Shown here: positions 1 to 9,448 of the stretch, piece after piece | Layout of the letters: each line of letters starts with the position of its first letter | How positions within the stretch are numbered: the stretch's first letter is position 1 | Assembly: GCA_001184205.1 (NCBI GenBank) | Contig: LBMP01000005.1 | Coordinates: 401,461-465,460 of the forward strand | Direction: 5' to 3' | Length of the DNA stretch: 64,000 nucleotides | Origin: Desulfocarbo indianensis | GTDB taxonomy: Bacteria > Desulfobacterota > Desulfarculia > Desulfarculales > Desulfarculaceae | Program-made: the position numbers and the translations under genes | Notes under the pieces: model-generated | Seen by the model: the letters and a program-made list of their open reading frames with translations, nothing else | What the model was told of the DNA's origin: nothing | The model's database searches: none

Positions 1-2
1 AA

Positions 3-1673
<1,671 letters not shown>

Positions 1674-1769
1674 TTAAAATCAAAACGCGATCAGGGCGGC
1701 CCAGACCAAATAAGCGCCGCTGAAATTATGCGCTTGGTCGGCGCCCTTCTTGATTCGGAGCGATAGAGC

Positions 1770-2849
1770 ATGCCATCCGGGAAAATAAAAGCCCTTTCCA
1801 TCGCGGCCGGCGTCCTGGCCCTGGTCTTTTTGATCTTGCTGCAAGGCGGCTTCCTGACTTTCGGCAAGATCGCCCCCGGCTGGATTCCGCCGCCGGCCCA
1901 GGCCGAGCCCCGGCAACAGCCCGCCATTGCCCAGGCGGTGGTGGCGGTTTGGCCCCAGATGCAGGAGGCGGTGGGCACGGTGCGGCCGCGCACCGAAACC
2001 AGGGTGGAAGCCCAGGTGGCGGGCCGGGTTATCAAGGTGCTGGCGCGGCCGGGCGACGAGGTTGAGCAGAACCAGCTCCTGGTGGTGCTGGACGACCAGG
2101 AATACCGCGCCCGCCGGGAACAGGCCCGCCAGGACCTCTCGGCCGCCCAGGCGGCCCTGGACCTGGCCCAGCGCGAACACGGCAGGCTCAACCGGCTCTT
2201 GAAAACCGGGGCCGCGCCCAAACGCGACGTGGACCGTGCCCAGGAGGCCCTGCAGCGGACCCAGGCCGCCCAGGGGCGCGCCGCCCAGCAGTTGGAGGAG
2301 GCCGAAATCTCGGTTTCCTATACCAAGGTCAAGGCCCCCGAGCACGGCCAGGTGGTGAAACGCTTCATAGAGCCCGGCGATCTGGCCCTGCCGGGCCGGC
2401 CGCTTATGACCCTGCAAACCGGCGGGGCCCTGCGCCTGGAGGCCCTGGTGCGCGAGGGCCTCATCCAAAAGGTGCGCATGGGCCAGGAGATGCAGGTGGA
2501 CGTCCCCGCCCTGGGCCGCGTCATCAGCGGCAAGGTGGAGGAGATGGTGCCCACCGCCGACCCGGCCACCCGCACCTTTCTCGTCAAGGTGCTGTTGCCG
2601 GAAAGCGAGGGCCTGTATTCCGGCATGTTCGGCCGGCTCATGATCCCCGTGGGCGAGGAGAAGGTGGTGCTGGCCCCGGAAAAGGCCATCATGCGGGTGG
2701 GCCAGTTGGAGATGGTCATGATCCGCCAGGGCCAGGCCTGGCAACGGGTGTACGTGACCACCGGCCGCCGGCAGCAGGGCATGGTGGAGGTGCTCTCCGG
2801 CTTGAACGGCGGCGAGACCCTGGCCTTGGGGGCTGGCGATAATGGCTAA
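1770..2849 (+). CDS. RND efflux periplasmic adaptor (membrane fusion protein)
   Basis: 359-residue HlyD/AcrA-type adaptor linking an inner-membrane RND pump to an outer-membrane channel. It has one N-terminal hydrophobic segment (about residues 8-28). A split lipoyl-like domain follows, its first half containing VAGRVIKVLARPGDEV. A coiled-coil hairpin rich in Ala, Gln and Arg spans about 110-175, then beta-barrel and membrane-proximal parts. The start is the ATG at 1770. The stop overlaps the start of the pump gene by 8 bases, so the two are translationally coupled. No outer-membrane factor lies in this operon; the TolC-like gene at 22031 is a possible partner, by inference only. The substrate cannot be read from sequence. 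Confidence 0.9.
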   Translation: MPSGKIKALSIAAGVLALVFLILLQGGFLTFGKIAPGWIPPPAQAEPRQQPAIAQAVVAVWPQMQEAVGTVRPRTETRVEAQVAGRVIKVLARPGDEVEQNQLLVVLDDQEYRARREQARQDLSAAQAALDLAQREHGRLNRLLKTGAAPKRDVDRAQEALQRTQAAQGRAAQQLEEAEISVSYTKVKAPEHGQVVKRFIEPGDLALPGRPLMTLQTGGALRLEALVREGLIQKVRMGQEMQVDVPALGRVISGKVEEMVPTADPATRTFLVKVLLPESEGLYSGMFGRLMIPVGEEKVVLAPEKAIMRVGQLEMVMIRQGQAWQRVYVTTGRRQQGMVEVLSGLNGGETLALGAGDNG

Positions 2850-5800
2850 TCAACCGCGGCAACCTGATCAGCCCCAGGGCCTGCTGGCCCGCTTCGTAAG
2901 CCCCTTTCTCAACACCCAGCTGGCGGTTCTCTTGATCATCCTGGCCGCCGGCCTGGGTATGTCGGCCATAGCCCTCACCCCCCGCGAGGAAGAGCCCCAG
3001 ATCGTGGTGCCCCTGGCCGACGTTTTCGTGCAGGCCCCCGGCGCCAGCGCCCAGGAGGTGGAAAAGCTGGTGTCCACCCCCCTGGAGCGCCTCCTGTGGC
3101 AGATAGACGGGGTGGAGCACGTCTATTCGGTGAGCCGCCCCGGCCAGGCCGTGGTGACGGTGCGCTTTTTCGTGGGCGAGGACCGCGAAGCCTCCCTGGT
3201 GAAGCTGCACAATAAAATCTTCATGAACCAGGACCAGGCCCCGCCCCTGGTCAAGGGCTGGGTGATAAAGCCGGTGGAGATAGACGACGTCTCCATCGTG
3301 AACCTCACCCTGCATTCGGCCAGCCACGACGACCACCAGCTCCGGCGCATGGCCGAGGAGATCATGGCCCGCCTGGCCGAATTGGAGGACATCAGCCGCA
3401 CCGCCATCGTGGGAGGCAGGCCCAGGGTGGTGCGGGTGGAGCTGGACCCCAAGCGCATGGCCGGCTTCGGGGTGACGCCCATGGGCGTGCGCCAGGCCCT
3501 GGCCGGGGCCGACGCCTCCCTGAAGGCGGGCCGTTTCGACCGGGCCAACACCTCCTACGAGCTGACCAGCGATTCCTTTTTGGAGAGCCCCCGCCAGGTG
3601 GGCGAGCTGGTGGTGGGGGTGCATCAGGGCCGGCCGGTGTATCTCATGGACGTGGCCGCGGTCATCGACGGCCCGGCCGAGGCGGACTCCTACACCCGCC
3701 TGGGTTTCAGCCGCCGCTATCTCAAGGACCAGGGCCGCCAGGCCAACGAGGAGCGCCAGGCCGCGGTCACCCTGGAAATCGCCAAGAAGCGGGGCACCAA
3801 CGCGGTGCAGGTGGCGGAAAACGTGATCCAGCGCATGGGCGAACTCACCGCCCAGGTATTGCCGGCCGGGGTGGAGGCCCGCATCACCCGCAACCAAGGC
3901 GAGACCGCCCAGAACAAGAGCGACGAGCTGATGCAATCGTTGTTCTTCGCCATACTCACGGTGGTGGCGCTGCTGGCCTTCACCATGGGCTGGCGGGAGG
4001 CGCTGGTGGTGGCCTGCGCGGTGCCGCTCTCCTTCGCCTGCGCCCTGTTCGTCAATTTCCTTTTCGGCTACACCATCAACCGGGTGACCATGTTCGCCCT
4101 GATCTTAAGCCTGGGCCTGGTGGTGGACGACCCCATCACCAACGTGGACAATATCCAGCGCCACATCATCCTGGGCAAGCGCGACCCCCGCAGTGCCACC
4201 CTGGCGGCGGTGCAGGAGGTGCTGCCGCCGGTCATCATGTCCACCCTGGCCATCATCGTGAGCTTCGGCCCCATGTTTTTCATCACCGGCATGATGGGCC
4301 CCTACATGGCGCCCATGGCGGTGAACGTGCCGCTCACCGTCACCTTCTCCACCCTGTTCGCCCTCACCGTGGTGCCCTGGCTGAGCTATAAGCTATTGAA
4401 GCACAAGGCCCCCAAGCAATTCGGCGAGGCCCAGGCCTCCCGGCGGGCCGGCAAGCGCCAGGCCCACGCCGGCCCGGTGCGCCGCATCTACGAAAAGGCG
4501 GTGGCCCCCTTCCTGGAGAGCGCCGGCCTGCGCTGGGGGCTGTTGGGCGCTATCTTTTTGCTTTTGTGCCTCTCCCTGGCCTTGCCCGCCCTGCGCCAGG
4601 TGCCGCTCAAGATGCTGCCCTTTGACAATAAAAACGAGTTCCAGCTGGTGCTGGATTTCCCCGAGGGCACCACCCTGGAGGCGGCCGACCGGGCCACGCG
4701 GGATTTCGAGGATTTCCTGGCCGGCGTGCCCGAGGTCACCGATTTCACCTCTTACGTGGGCCTGGCCTCGCCCATGGATTTCAACGGCATGGTGCGCCAT
4801 TACTACCTGCGGCGGGGGCCGCACGTGGCCGACATCCGCGTCAATCTGGCCGCCAAGGACCAGCGGCGCGAGCAGAGCCACGCCATCGTGCTGCGCCTGC
4901 GCGACAAGCTGAATGAGATCGCCGAGGCCCATAACCTGAACCTGAAAATCGTGGAGGCGCCGCCCGGCCCGCCGGTGATGAGCACCATCACCGCCGAGGT
5001 GCGCGGCCGGCCCCAGAGCTCCTATGGGGAACTCATCGCCGCCGCCGGGCGGCTGCGGGCGGACATGAAGGCCGAGCCCGGCGTGGTGGACATCGACGAC
5101 TCGGCCGAGGCCGGGCGCAAACGCCTGGATTTCGTGGTGGACAAGGAAAAGGCCGCCCTGCACGGCGTCAGCACCAGCCAGATCATCCAATCCCTGCGCC
5201 TGGCGGTGAGCGGCGATTCGCCGGCCACGGTCCATCTGCCCGACGAGCGCCAATCCCTCATGGTGAGCATGATCCTCCCCCGCAACAAGCGCTCCAGTCT
5301 GGCCAGCCTGGGCCAGGTGCCGGTGAGCACGGCCGCGGGCCAGGTGCTGCCCCTGGCCGAGCTGGGCTCCTTCAAGGATTTGCCCGCCGAGCAGCCCATT
5401 TATCACAAGGACCTGGAACGGGTGGTTTTCGTGTACGCCGAGGTGGCGGGCCGTTCGCCGGCCACCGCCATCCTGGACCTGCAAGGCAAGCTGGATAAAG
5501 AGCCCCTGCCCCATGGAGCCTGGGTGGATTTCGCCGGCGAGGGCGAATGGCAGATAACCCTGCGCGTTTTCCGCGATCTGGGCCTGGCCTTTGGCGCGGC
5601 CCTGGTGGGCATCTATATTCTATTAGTGTTGCAGACCGGGTCTTTTTTCCTGCCGCTACTTTTGATGGTGGCCATACCGCTCACCCTTTTGGGCATCATG
5701 CCGGGCTTCTGGCTGCTCAATCTAGTGGGCGGCGGCGTGGTGGGCGGCTATTACGACCTGGTGTTTTTCACCGCCACCAGCATGATAGGCATGATCGCCC

Positions 5801-6141
5801 TGGGCGGCATCGTCATCAGGAATTCCCTGGTGCTCATCGAGTTCATCCAGGACGCCCAGGCCCAGGGAAGCGGCCTCAAGCAGGCCATTCTGGAATCAGG
5901 GGTGGTGCGCTTCCGGCCCATTGTGCTCACCGCGCTGACCACCGCCCTGGGGGCCTGGCCCATCACCCTGGACCCCATCTTCAGCGGCCTGGCCTGGGCG
6001 CTCATCTTCGGGCTCTTCGCCAGCACCGCCTTCACTCTCCTGGTGGTGCCGGTGGCCTATTACGCCCTCTACCGCAACCAACCGGCCCCGGCCGGGGGCG
6101 GCCCGCGAGATAAAGAAGCCGGCGCGGGACAAGCGGTTTAG
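2842..6141 (+). CDS. RND efflux transporter permease (AcrB family)
   Basis: 1,099-residue proton-driven RND pump, a little longer than typical AcrB (about 1,050). It has the expected two repeats: TM1 at about residues 28-48, a large periplasmic loop, TM2-6 at about 365-520, then TM7 at about 553-575, a second loop, and TM8-12 near the C-terminus. The TM4 signature LGLVVDDPITNVDNI carries the proton-relay Asp pair. The ATG at 2842 lies inside the end of the adaptor gene. The family includes multidrug and solvent pumps; the closest general resemblance is to hydrophobe/amphiphile efflux-type permeases. The gene is complete and without frameshift. Confidence 0.93.
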   Translation: MANQPRQPDQPQGLLARFVSPFLNTQLAVLLIILAAGLGMSAIALTPREEEPQIVVPLADVFVQAPGASAQEVEKLVSTPLERLLWQIDGVEHVYSVSRPGQAVVTVRFFVGEDREASLVKLHNKIFMNQDQAPPLVKGWVIKPVEIDDVSIVNLTLHSASHDDHQLRRMAEEIMARLAELEDISRTAIVGGRPRVVRVELDPKRMAGFGVTPMGVRQALAGADASLKAGRFDRANTSYELTSDSFLESPRQVGELVVGVHQGRPVYLMDVAAVIDGPAEADSYTRLGFSRRYLKDQGRQANEERQAAVTLEIAKKRGTNAVQVAENVIQRMGELTAQVLPAGVEARITRNQGETAQNKSDELMQSLFFAILTVVALLAFTMGWREALVVACAVPLSFACALFVNFLFGYTINRVTMFALILSLGLVVDDPITNVDNIQRHIILGKRDPRSATLAAVQEVLPPVIMSTLAIIVSFGPMFFITGMMGPYMAPMAVNVPLTVTFSTLFALTVVPWLSYKLLKHKAPKQFGEAQASRRAGKRQAHAGPVRRIYEKAVAPFLESAGLRWGLLGAIFLLLCLSLALPALRQVPLKMLPFDNKNEFQLVLDFPEGTTLEAADRATRDFEDFLAGVPEVTDFTSYVGLASPMDFNGMVRHYYLRRGPHVADIRVNLAAKDQRREQSHAIVLRLRDKLNEIAEAHNLNLKIVEAPPGPPVMSTITAEVRGRPQSSYGELIAAAGRLRADMKAEPGVVDIDDSAEAGRKRLDFVVDKEKAALHGVSTSQIIQSLRLAVSGDSPATVHLPDERQSLMVSMILPRNKRSSLASLGQVPVSTAAGQVLPLAELGSFKDLPAEQPIYHKDLERVVFVYAEVAGRSPATAILDLQGKLDKEPLPHGAWVDFAGEGEWQITLRVFRDLGLAFGAALVGIYILLVLQTGSFFLPLLLMVAIPLTLLGIMPGFWLLNLVGGGVVGGYYDLVFFTATSMIGMIALGGIVIRNSLVLIEFIQDAQAQGSGLKQAILESGVVRFRPIVLTALTTALGAWPITLDPIFSGLAWALIFGLFASTAFTLLVVPVAYYALYRNQPAPAGGGPRDKEAGAGQAV

Positions 6142-6195
6142 CCAGGCCAAACCGGGTTTGCCCGGCCACGCGCCTTGTGCTAGGCTTCAGACGCC

Positions 6196-6354
6196 ATGAA
6201 CCCGCGCCGCTACATAGTCTGCCCCCGCCGCCCCGGCTCGCCCAGGGTGGCGGAGGCGGTTTGCCGGGCCTGCGCCAAGAACCGGCGCTGCCCGGCCTGG
6301 CGGCTTTATGTGAACCCGCCGCTGTTCCCCAACCTTTACGGCAACCAGCGCTAG
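6196..6354 (+). CDS. Small Cys-rich protein (52 aa), hypothetical
   Basis: Short ORF beginning MNPRRYIVCPRRPG, with four cysteines in the order C-x13-C-x2-C-x6-C and many Arg residues, suggesting a compact zinc-binding peptide. It begins 54 bases after the RND pump gene on the same strand and ends before the convergent HAD gene. No strong Shine-Dalgarno is visible. It is not a family I recognise. The regular Cys spacing and the frame being free of stops argue for it, but the high GC makes chance ORFs of this size possible. Confidence 0.4.
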   Translation: MNPRRYIVCPRRPGSPRVAEAVCRACAKNRRCPAWRLYVNPPLFPNLYGNQR

Positions 6355-6415
6355 CCTGTCGTCTCAGGCGGGATCATCTTTTTTTTATAAGGAAGCCGGC
6401 TTTGGCCGGTATGGC

Positions 6416-7051
6416 TCAGGCCAGGCCCAGCAGGCCGGGGATTTGGTCCAGTTCGTCGGCGTGGGCCCAGGCTTGCAGCTCCGGCCCCCGGAACGCCACC
6501 AGCCGCACCCCGGAAGCCAGGCACAGCGCCTCGTCGACGCTGCTGTCGCCCACGTAAACCACCTGCTCCCGCTGGAGCCCCAGGCTCTCCAGGGTGTGGT
6601 CCATGAAGCGGGGGTCGGGCTTGGGCGCGCCGGCGTCATTGGGGGTGACCACCAGCTCGAAGAGCCGGCTCAGATCGAAGTGATCCAGGGCCGCCATGGT
6701 GGTGCGCTGCCGGTTGGTGGCCACCGCCGTGCGCACAGTGAGGCGCAGGCGGGTGATGGTTTCCCGCGCCTGGGGAAACAGGCGCAGTTGATTGATAAAA
6801 GGCGTGGCGTCCAGTTCCCGCCAGTAGGCCATGGCCTTTTCGAAAAGCTCGCCCTCACCCATGAAATGTTGCAGGGAGCGCTCCAGGCTTTCGCGGTGGA
6901 TCACCTCGGCGGACTGCTCGGCGGTGGGCGGCAGGCCCACCTTTTCCAGGATGTGGTTGTAGAGCACGATGTTGCAGTGCAGGGAATCGAAGATCACCCC
7001 GTCAAGGTCGAAAATCACCGCCTGTAAATCAGTGGGCGGAGCGGTCCGCAT
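6416..7051 (-). CDS. HAD-superfamily hydrolase, phosphoglycolate phosphatase-like
   Basis: 211-residue HAD-family phosphatase. Motif I is FDLDGVIFDS near residue 15, with the nucleophile Asp and the general acid Asp. A helical cap follows, then motif II Thr/Asn around RTAVATNR. Motif III Lys is in GAPKPDPR and motif IV is YVGDSSVDEALC. This is the Gph/PGMB-like subgroup (type-1 cap), acting on small phosphorylated metabolites; the exact substrate is unknown. The start is the ATG at 7051. It lies downstream of, and in the same direction as, the Qrc operon, but a terminator at 7064-7095 separates them. Confidence 0.85.
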   Translation of the reverse strand: MRTAPPTDLQAVIFDLDGVIFDSLHCNIVLYNHILEKVGLPPTAEQSAEVIHRESLERSLQHFMGEGELFEKAMAYWRELDATPFINQLRLFPQARETITRLRLTVRTAVATNRQRTTMAALDHFDLSRLFELVVTPNDAGAPKPDPRFMDHTLESLGLQREQVVYVGDSSVDEALCLASGVRLVAFRGPELQAWAHADELDQIPGLLGLA

Positions 7052-7063
7052 TTCATTCTCCCC

Positions 7064-7095
7064 AAAAAACGGCGGGGCCCCATGCAGGGCCCCGC
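7064..7095 (-). terminator. Rho-independent terminator of the qrc operon
   Basis: Read on the minus strand, a perfect 9-bp stem (GCGGGGCCC with GGGCCCCGC, loop TGCATG) is followed within two bases by six T residues. It lies 31 bases after the last small gene of the qrc operon and before the HAD gene start. Confidence 0.85.
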
Positions 7096-7126
7096 GCGCG
7101 GATGATTATAAGCAAGGGCCGTCGGG

Positions 7127-7357
7127 CTAAGCGTACTCCCCGCGGTCGGCCTTGTCATGGGCATAGCTGTAATCCGCCCAGGGGTCTTCGTGGCCATGGC
7201 CCTCCTCGTGCACTTCCTTGCCCGAGTACAGGTCGTAGAAAGTCATGGCCAGGGCTGCCACCACGCCCAGGCTGACGATGGTCAGCGCCAGGTAGAAGAG
7301 CCCCATGAACACCCCGTGGCCGATGTCCCACTGCCACTCGAAAACGAAGGGTAGCAT
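7127..7357 (-). CDS. Small membrane protein at the 3' end of the qrc operon
   Basis: 76-residue protein with one long hydrophobic segment (about residues 14-42) and a polar, His/Asp-rich C-terminus containing EEGHGHEDPW. The ATG at 7357 has a strong Shine-Dalgarno (AAGGAGG, 7-base spacing) and begins 12 bases after the qrcD stop, so it is clearly cotranscribed with the complex. The described Qrc complex has four subunits, A to D. This gene could encode an accessory or fifth subunit, comparable to small single-helix subunits of other quinone-reactive complexes. That role is inferred from position, size and topology only. Confidence 0.75.
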   Translation of the reverse strand: MLPFVFEWQWDIGHGVFMGLFYLALTIVSLGVVAALAMTFYDLYSGKEVHEEGHGHEDPWADYSYAHDKADRGEYA

Positions 7358-7369
7358 GCGAAAGCCTCC

Positions 7370-8608
7370 TTAATCCGTGGTGGGGTTCAGCTTGGTCTCC
7401 TGGGGAAATACCGGCAGATAGCGGTAGGCCAAGGAGAAGATGATGAACCCGTAGGCGATGACGCCGGCGCTGATGCCCCATTCCTGCCAGGTGGGCAGGT
7501 AGGCGTAGAACTTCTCAAAGGGCAGCACCGGCACCGCCAGGGACTGAATGGTCATGACGAAGCGGTTCATGGTCACGCCGAAGCAGTTGAGCAGCATGGC
7601 CAGCAAGAGAATCCAGTAGCTCTCCCGCACCTGGGGCGAAAGCAGCAGGATGCAGGGCAGGACGCCGCCGATGCCCAGCTCGGCGATGAGCAGCCAGGTG
7701 CCGTAGGGCGCCTGGTAGTAGACGCTGGGTGAGAGCCCCATGGCCGGGGTCTGCACAAAGGCCCAGTACAGGGTGTCGGCAATCTTCAGCACCAGGTAGA
7801 AGAGCAGCAGGGAGCCGCTCACCTTGGCCATCAGCATCTTGACCTTGTGGGTGGTGAGCTTCTTGCCGGTGACGATCTCGGTGATCATCACGATGCTGGT
7901 GGTGAACGACGGCCCCGCGGCTATGGCGCTCAAGATGAACAGAAAGAAGGTCCACGGCCAGATGAGCACTCCGCCGCGGGCCGCGAAGGGCCTGGCGTAC
8001 AAAACGCCGTACATGCCGCCCAGGGAGCCTTGATGGAAGAAGCTCAGGAAGGTTCCGGTGGCGGCGAACACGATCATGATGGTGTGCAGGTTGTGGGCGA
8101 AGAAATGCAGGTCCGGCACCTTGTTGATCTGCCGGTTCTCCAGGATCAGCGGCACGAACTCCACGATCAGCACGATCAAATAGGTGGTGATGCAGAACAT
8201 GACTTCGGTGAGCATGGAGTGCACGTTGGCGTGCCAGAACCCGAACCAGCCGCGGATGGGCTGGCCGATGTCGATGCCCAGCATCATGATCGCGCCGGAG
8301 TAGCAGATGAAGCCTATGATCACCGCGGCGTTGATGATGTTCTTCAATTCCTCGCGCCTGAGCACATAGTTCATGAAGCCGGTGAAGAAGGCGCCGGCCC
8401 CCAGGGCTATGATGGCCAAATCCACCACGATCCACACGCCGAAGGCGAAGTAGTCGTTCATGTTGGTCTGGTTGAGGCCCTTGTACAGGCAAAGGAAGGC
8501 CGAAACCAGCGCCCAGCCCGCCAGGGCCAGGCAGAAGAGCATCCAAAGGCCGAAGTGCACCGGCTTGCACCGGGTGGTTCCCTTTGGCCAGAACTTGGAA
8601 TCATCCAT
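7370..8608 (-). CDS. qrcD: Menaquinone reductase membrane subunit QrcD (NrfD/PsrC family)
   Basis: 412-residue polytopic membrane protein with about ten hydrophobic helices, of the NrfD/PsrC family that provides the quinone site in complex-iron-sulfur-molybdoenzyme-like complexes. In Qrc it accepts electrons through QrcC and reduces menaquinone. The start is the ATG at 8608, beginning MDDSKFWPKG. It is the fourth gene of the operon, 48 bases after qrcC. Assignment as Qrc rather than another NrfD complex rests on the whole set: cytochrome, cofactor-less MopB protein, four-cluster ferredoxin and NrfD in this order. Confidence 0.9.
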   Translation of the reverse strand: MDDSKFWPKGTTRCKPVHFGLWMLFCLALAGWALVSAFLCLYKGLNQTNMNDYFAFGVWIVVDLAIIALGAGAFFTGFMNYVLRREELKNIINAAVIIGFICYSGAIMMLGIDIGQPIRGWFGFWHANVHSMLTEVMFCITTYLIVLIVEFVPLILENRQINKVPDLHFFAHNLHTIMIVFAATGTFLSFFHQGSLGGMYGVLYARPFAARGGVLIWPWTFFLFILSAIAAGPSFTTSIVMITEIVTGKKLTTHKVKMLMAKVSGSLLLFYLVLKIADTLYWAFVQTPAMGLSPSVYYQAPYGTWLLIAELGIGGVLPCILLLSPQVRESYWILLLAMLLNCFGVTMNRFVMTIQSLAVPVLPFEKFYAYLPTWQEWGISAGVIAYGFIIFSLAYRYLPVFPQETKLNPTTD

Positions 8609-8656
8609 GGGTGTCCTCGCTATCTATAGTAGACCTTGGGTCCAATCCGCTTTGGC

Positions 8657-9448
8657 CTAGTGGCCGCCGCCAGCCTGGACCTTGGCCAGCTTCTCACCGG
8701 ACAGATAGTTATCCGCCTGACGCCGCACCCACTCCCGGGCGGACACGTAGTAGACCGCGGTGTCGGTGTGCAGCCGCTCCAACAGCCGGAAGGCGTAGGG
8801 GCTCTTTTTCAGTTCGTGGACCTTGTGCTCCGGATTGTTGAGATCGCCGAAGGTTATGGCCCCGGAGGGGCAGGCCTCGGTGCAGGCGGTCTGGTAATCC
8901 ATCTCGCCCATGGCCTCCCCGGAGGTGAAGGCCTTGTTCTGCGCCCTTTGATAGCGGTGGAAGCAGAAGGTGCATTTTTCCACCACGCCGCGCATGCGGG
9001 GCGCGACAAAGGGGCTCAGGGGCTTGTCCATGCCTTCCGGCCAGGGCACGTCGTACCAGTTGAAATAGCGCGCGTGATAAGGACAGGCCGCCACGCAGTA
9101 CCGGCAGCCGATGCAGCGGGTGGGTATCTGGCTGACGATGCCGGTCTTGGGATCGCGGTCCGTGGCCGTGGCCGGGCACACCGAGACGCAGGGGGTGTGG
9201 TGCCCCTGGGAGCCGGCGCAGTGCTGGCAGGGCCGCGGGAAAAAGGCGATCTGGGTGTTGGGATAAGGCTGTCCGTTGTCGATCTGGTAGACCCGCAGCC
9301 AGGTGATGGAGCGGATCTTATCGGTTTCATCGGGCAGCACGCCGACATTGTTTTCCGACATGCAGGCCACCGAACAGGCACCGCAGCCGGTGCACTTGTC
9401 CACGTCGATGACCATGCCGAATCTCATTTCGCTGGCGCTACTAGACAT
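8657..9448 (-). CDS. qrcC: Menaquinone reductase iron-sulfur subunit QrcC
   Basis: 263-residue iron-sulfur protein with four cysteine clusters: CTGCGACSVAC (from about residue 19); CQHCAG...CVSVCP; CIGCRYCVAACPY; and CTFCFHR...CTEACPSG. This is the layout of the PsrB/HybA-like electron-transfer subunits that wire a catalytic or cytochrome subunit to an NrfD-type membrane protein. No export signal is seen. Its ATG (9448) overlaps the qrcB stop by 8 bases, so translation is coupled. A second ATG seven codons in (MRFGMVIDV) is an alternative start. Confidence 0.92.
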   Translation of the reverse strand: MSSSASEMRFGMVIDVDKCTGCGACSVACMSENNVGVLPDETDKIRSITWLRVYQIDNGQPYPNTQIAFFPRPCQHCAGSQGHHTPCVSVCPATATDRDPKTGIVSQIPTRCIGCRYCVAACPYHARYFNWYDVPWPEGMDKPLSPFVAPRMRGVVEKCTFCFHRYQRAQNKAFTSGEAMGEMDYQTACTEACPSGAITFGDLNNPEHKVHELKKSPYAFRLLERLHTDTAVYYVSAREWVRRQADNYLSGEKLAKVQAGGGH

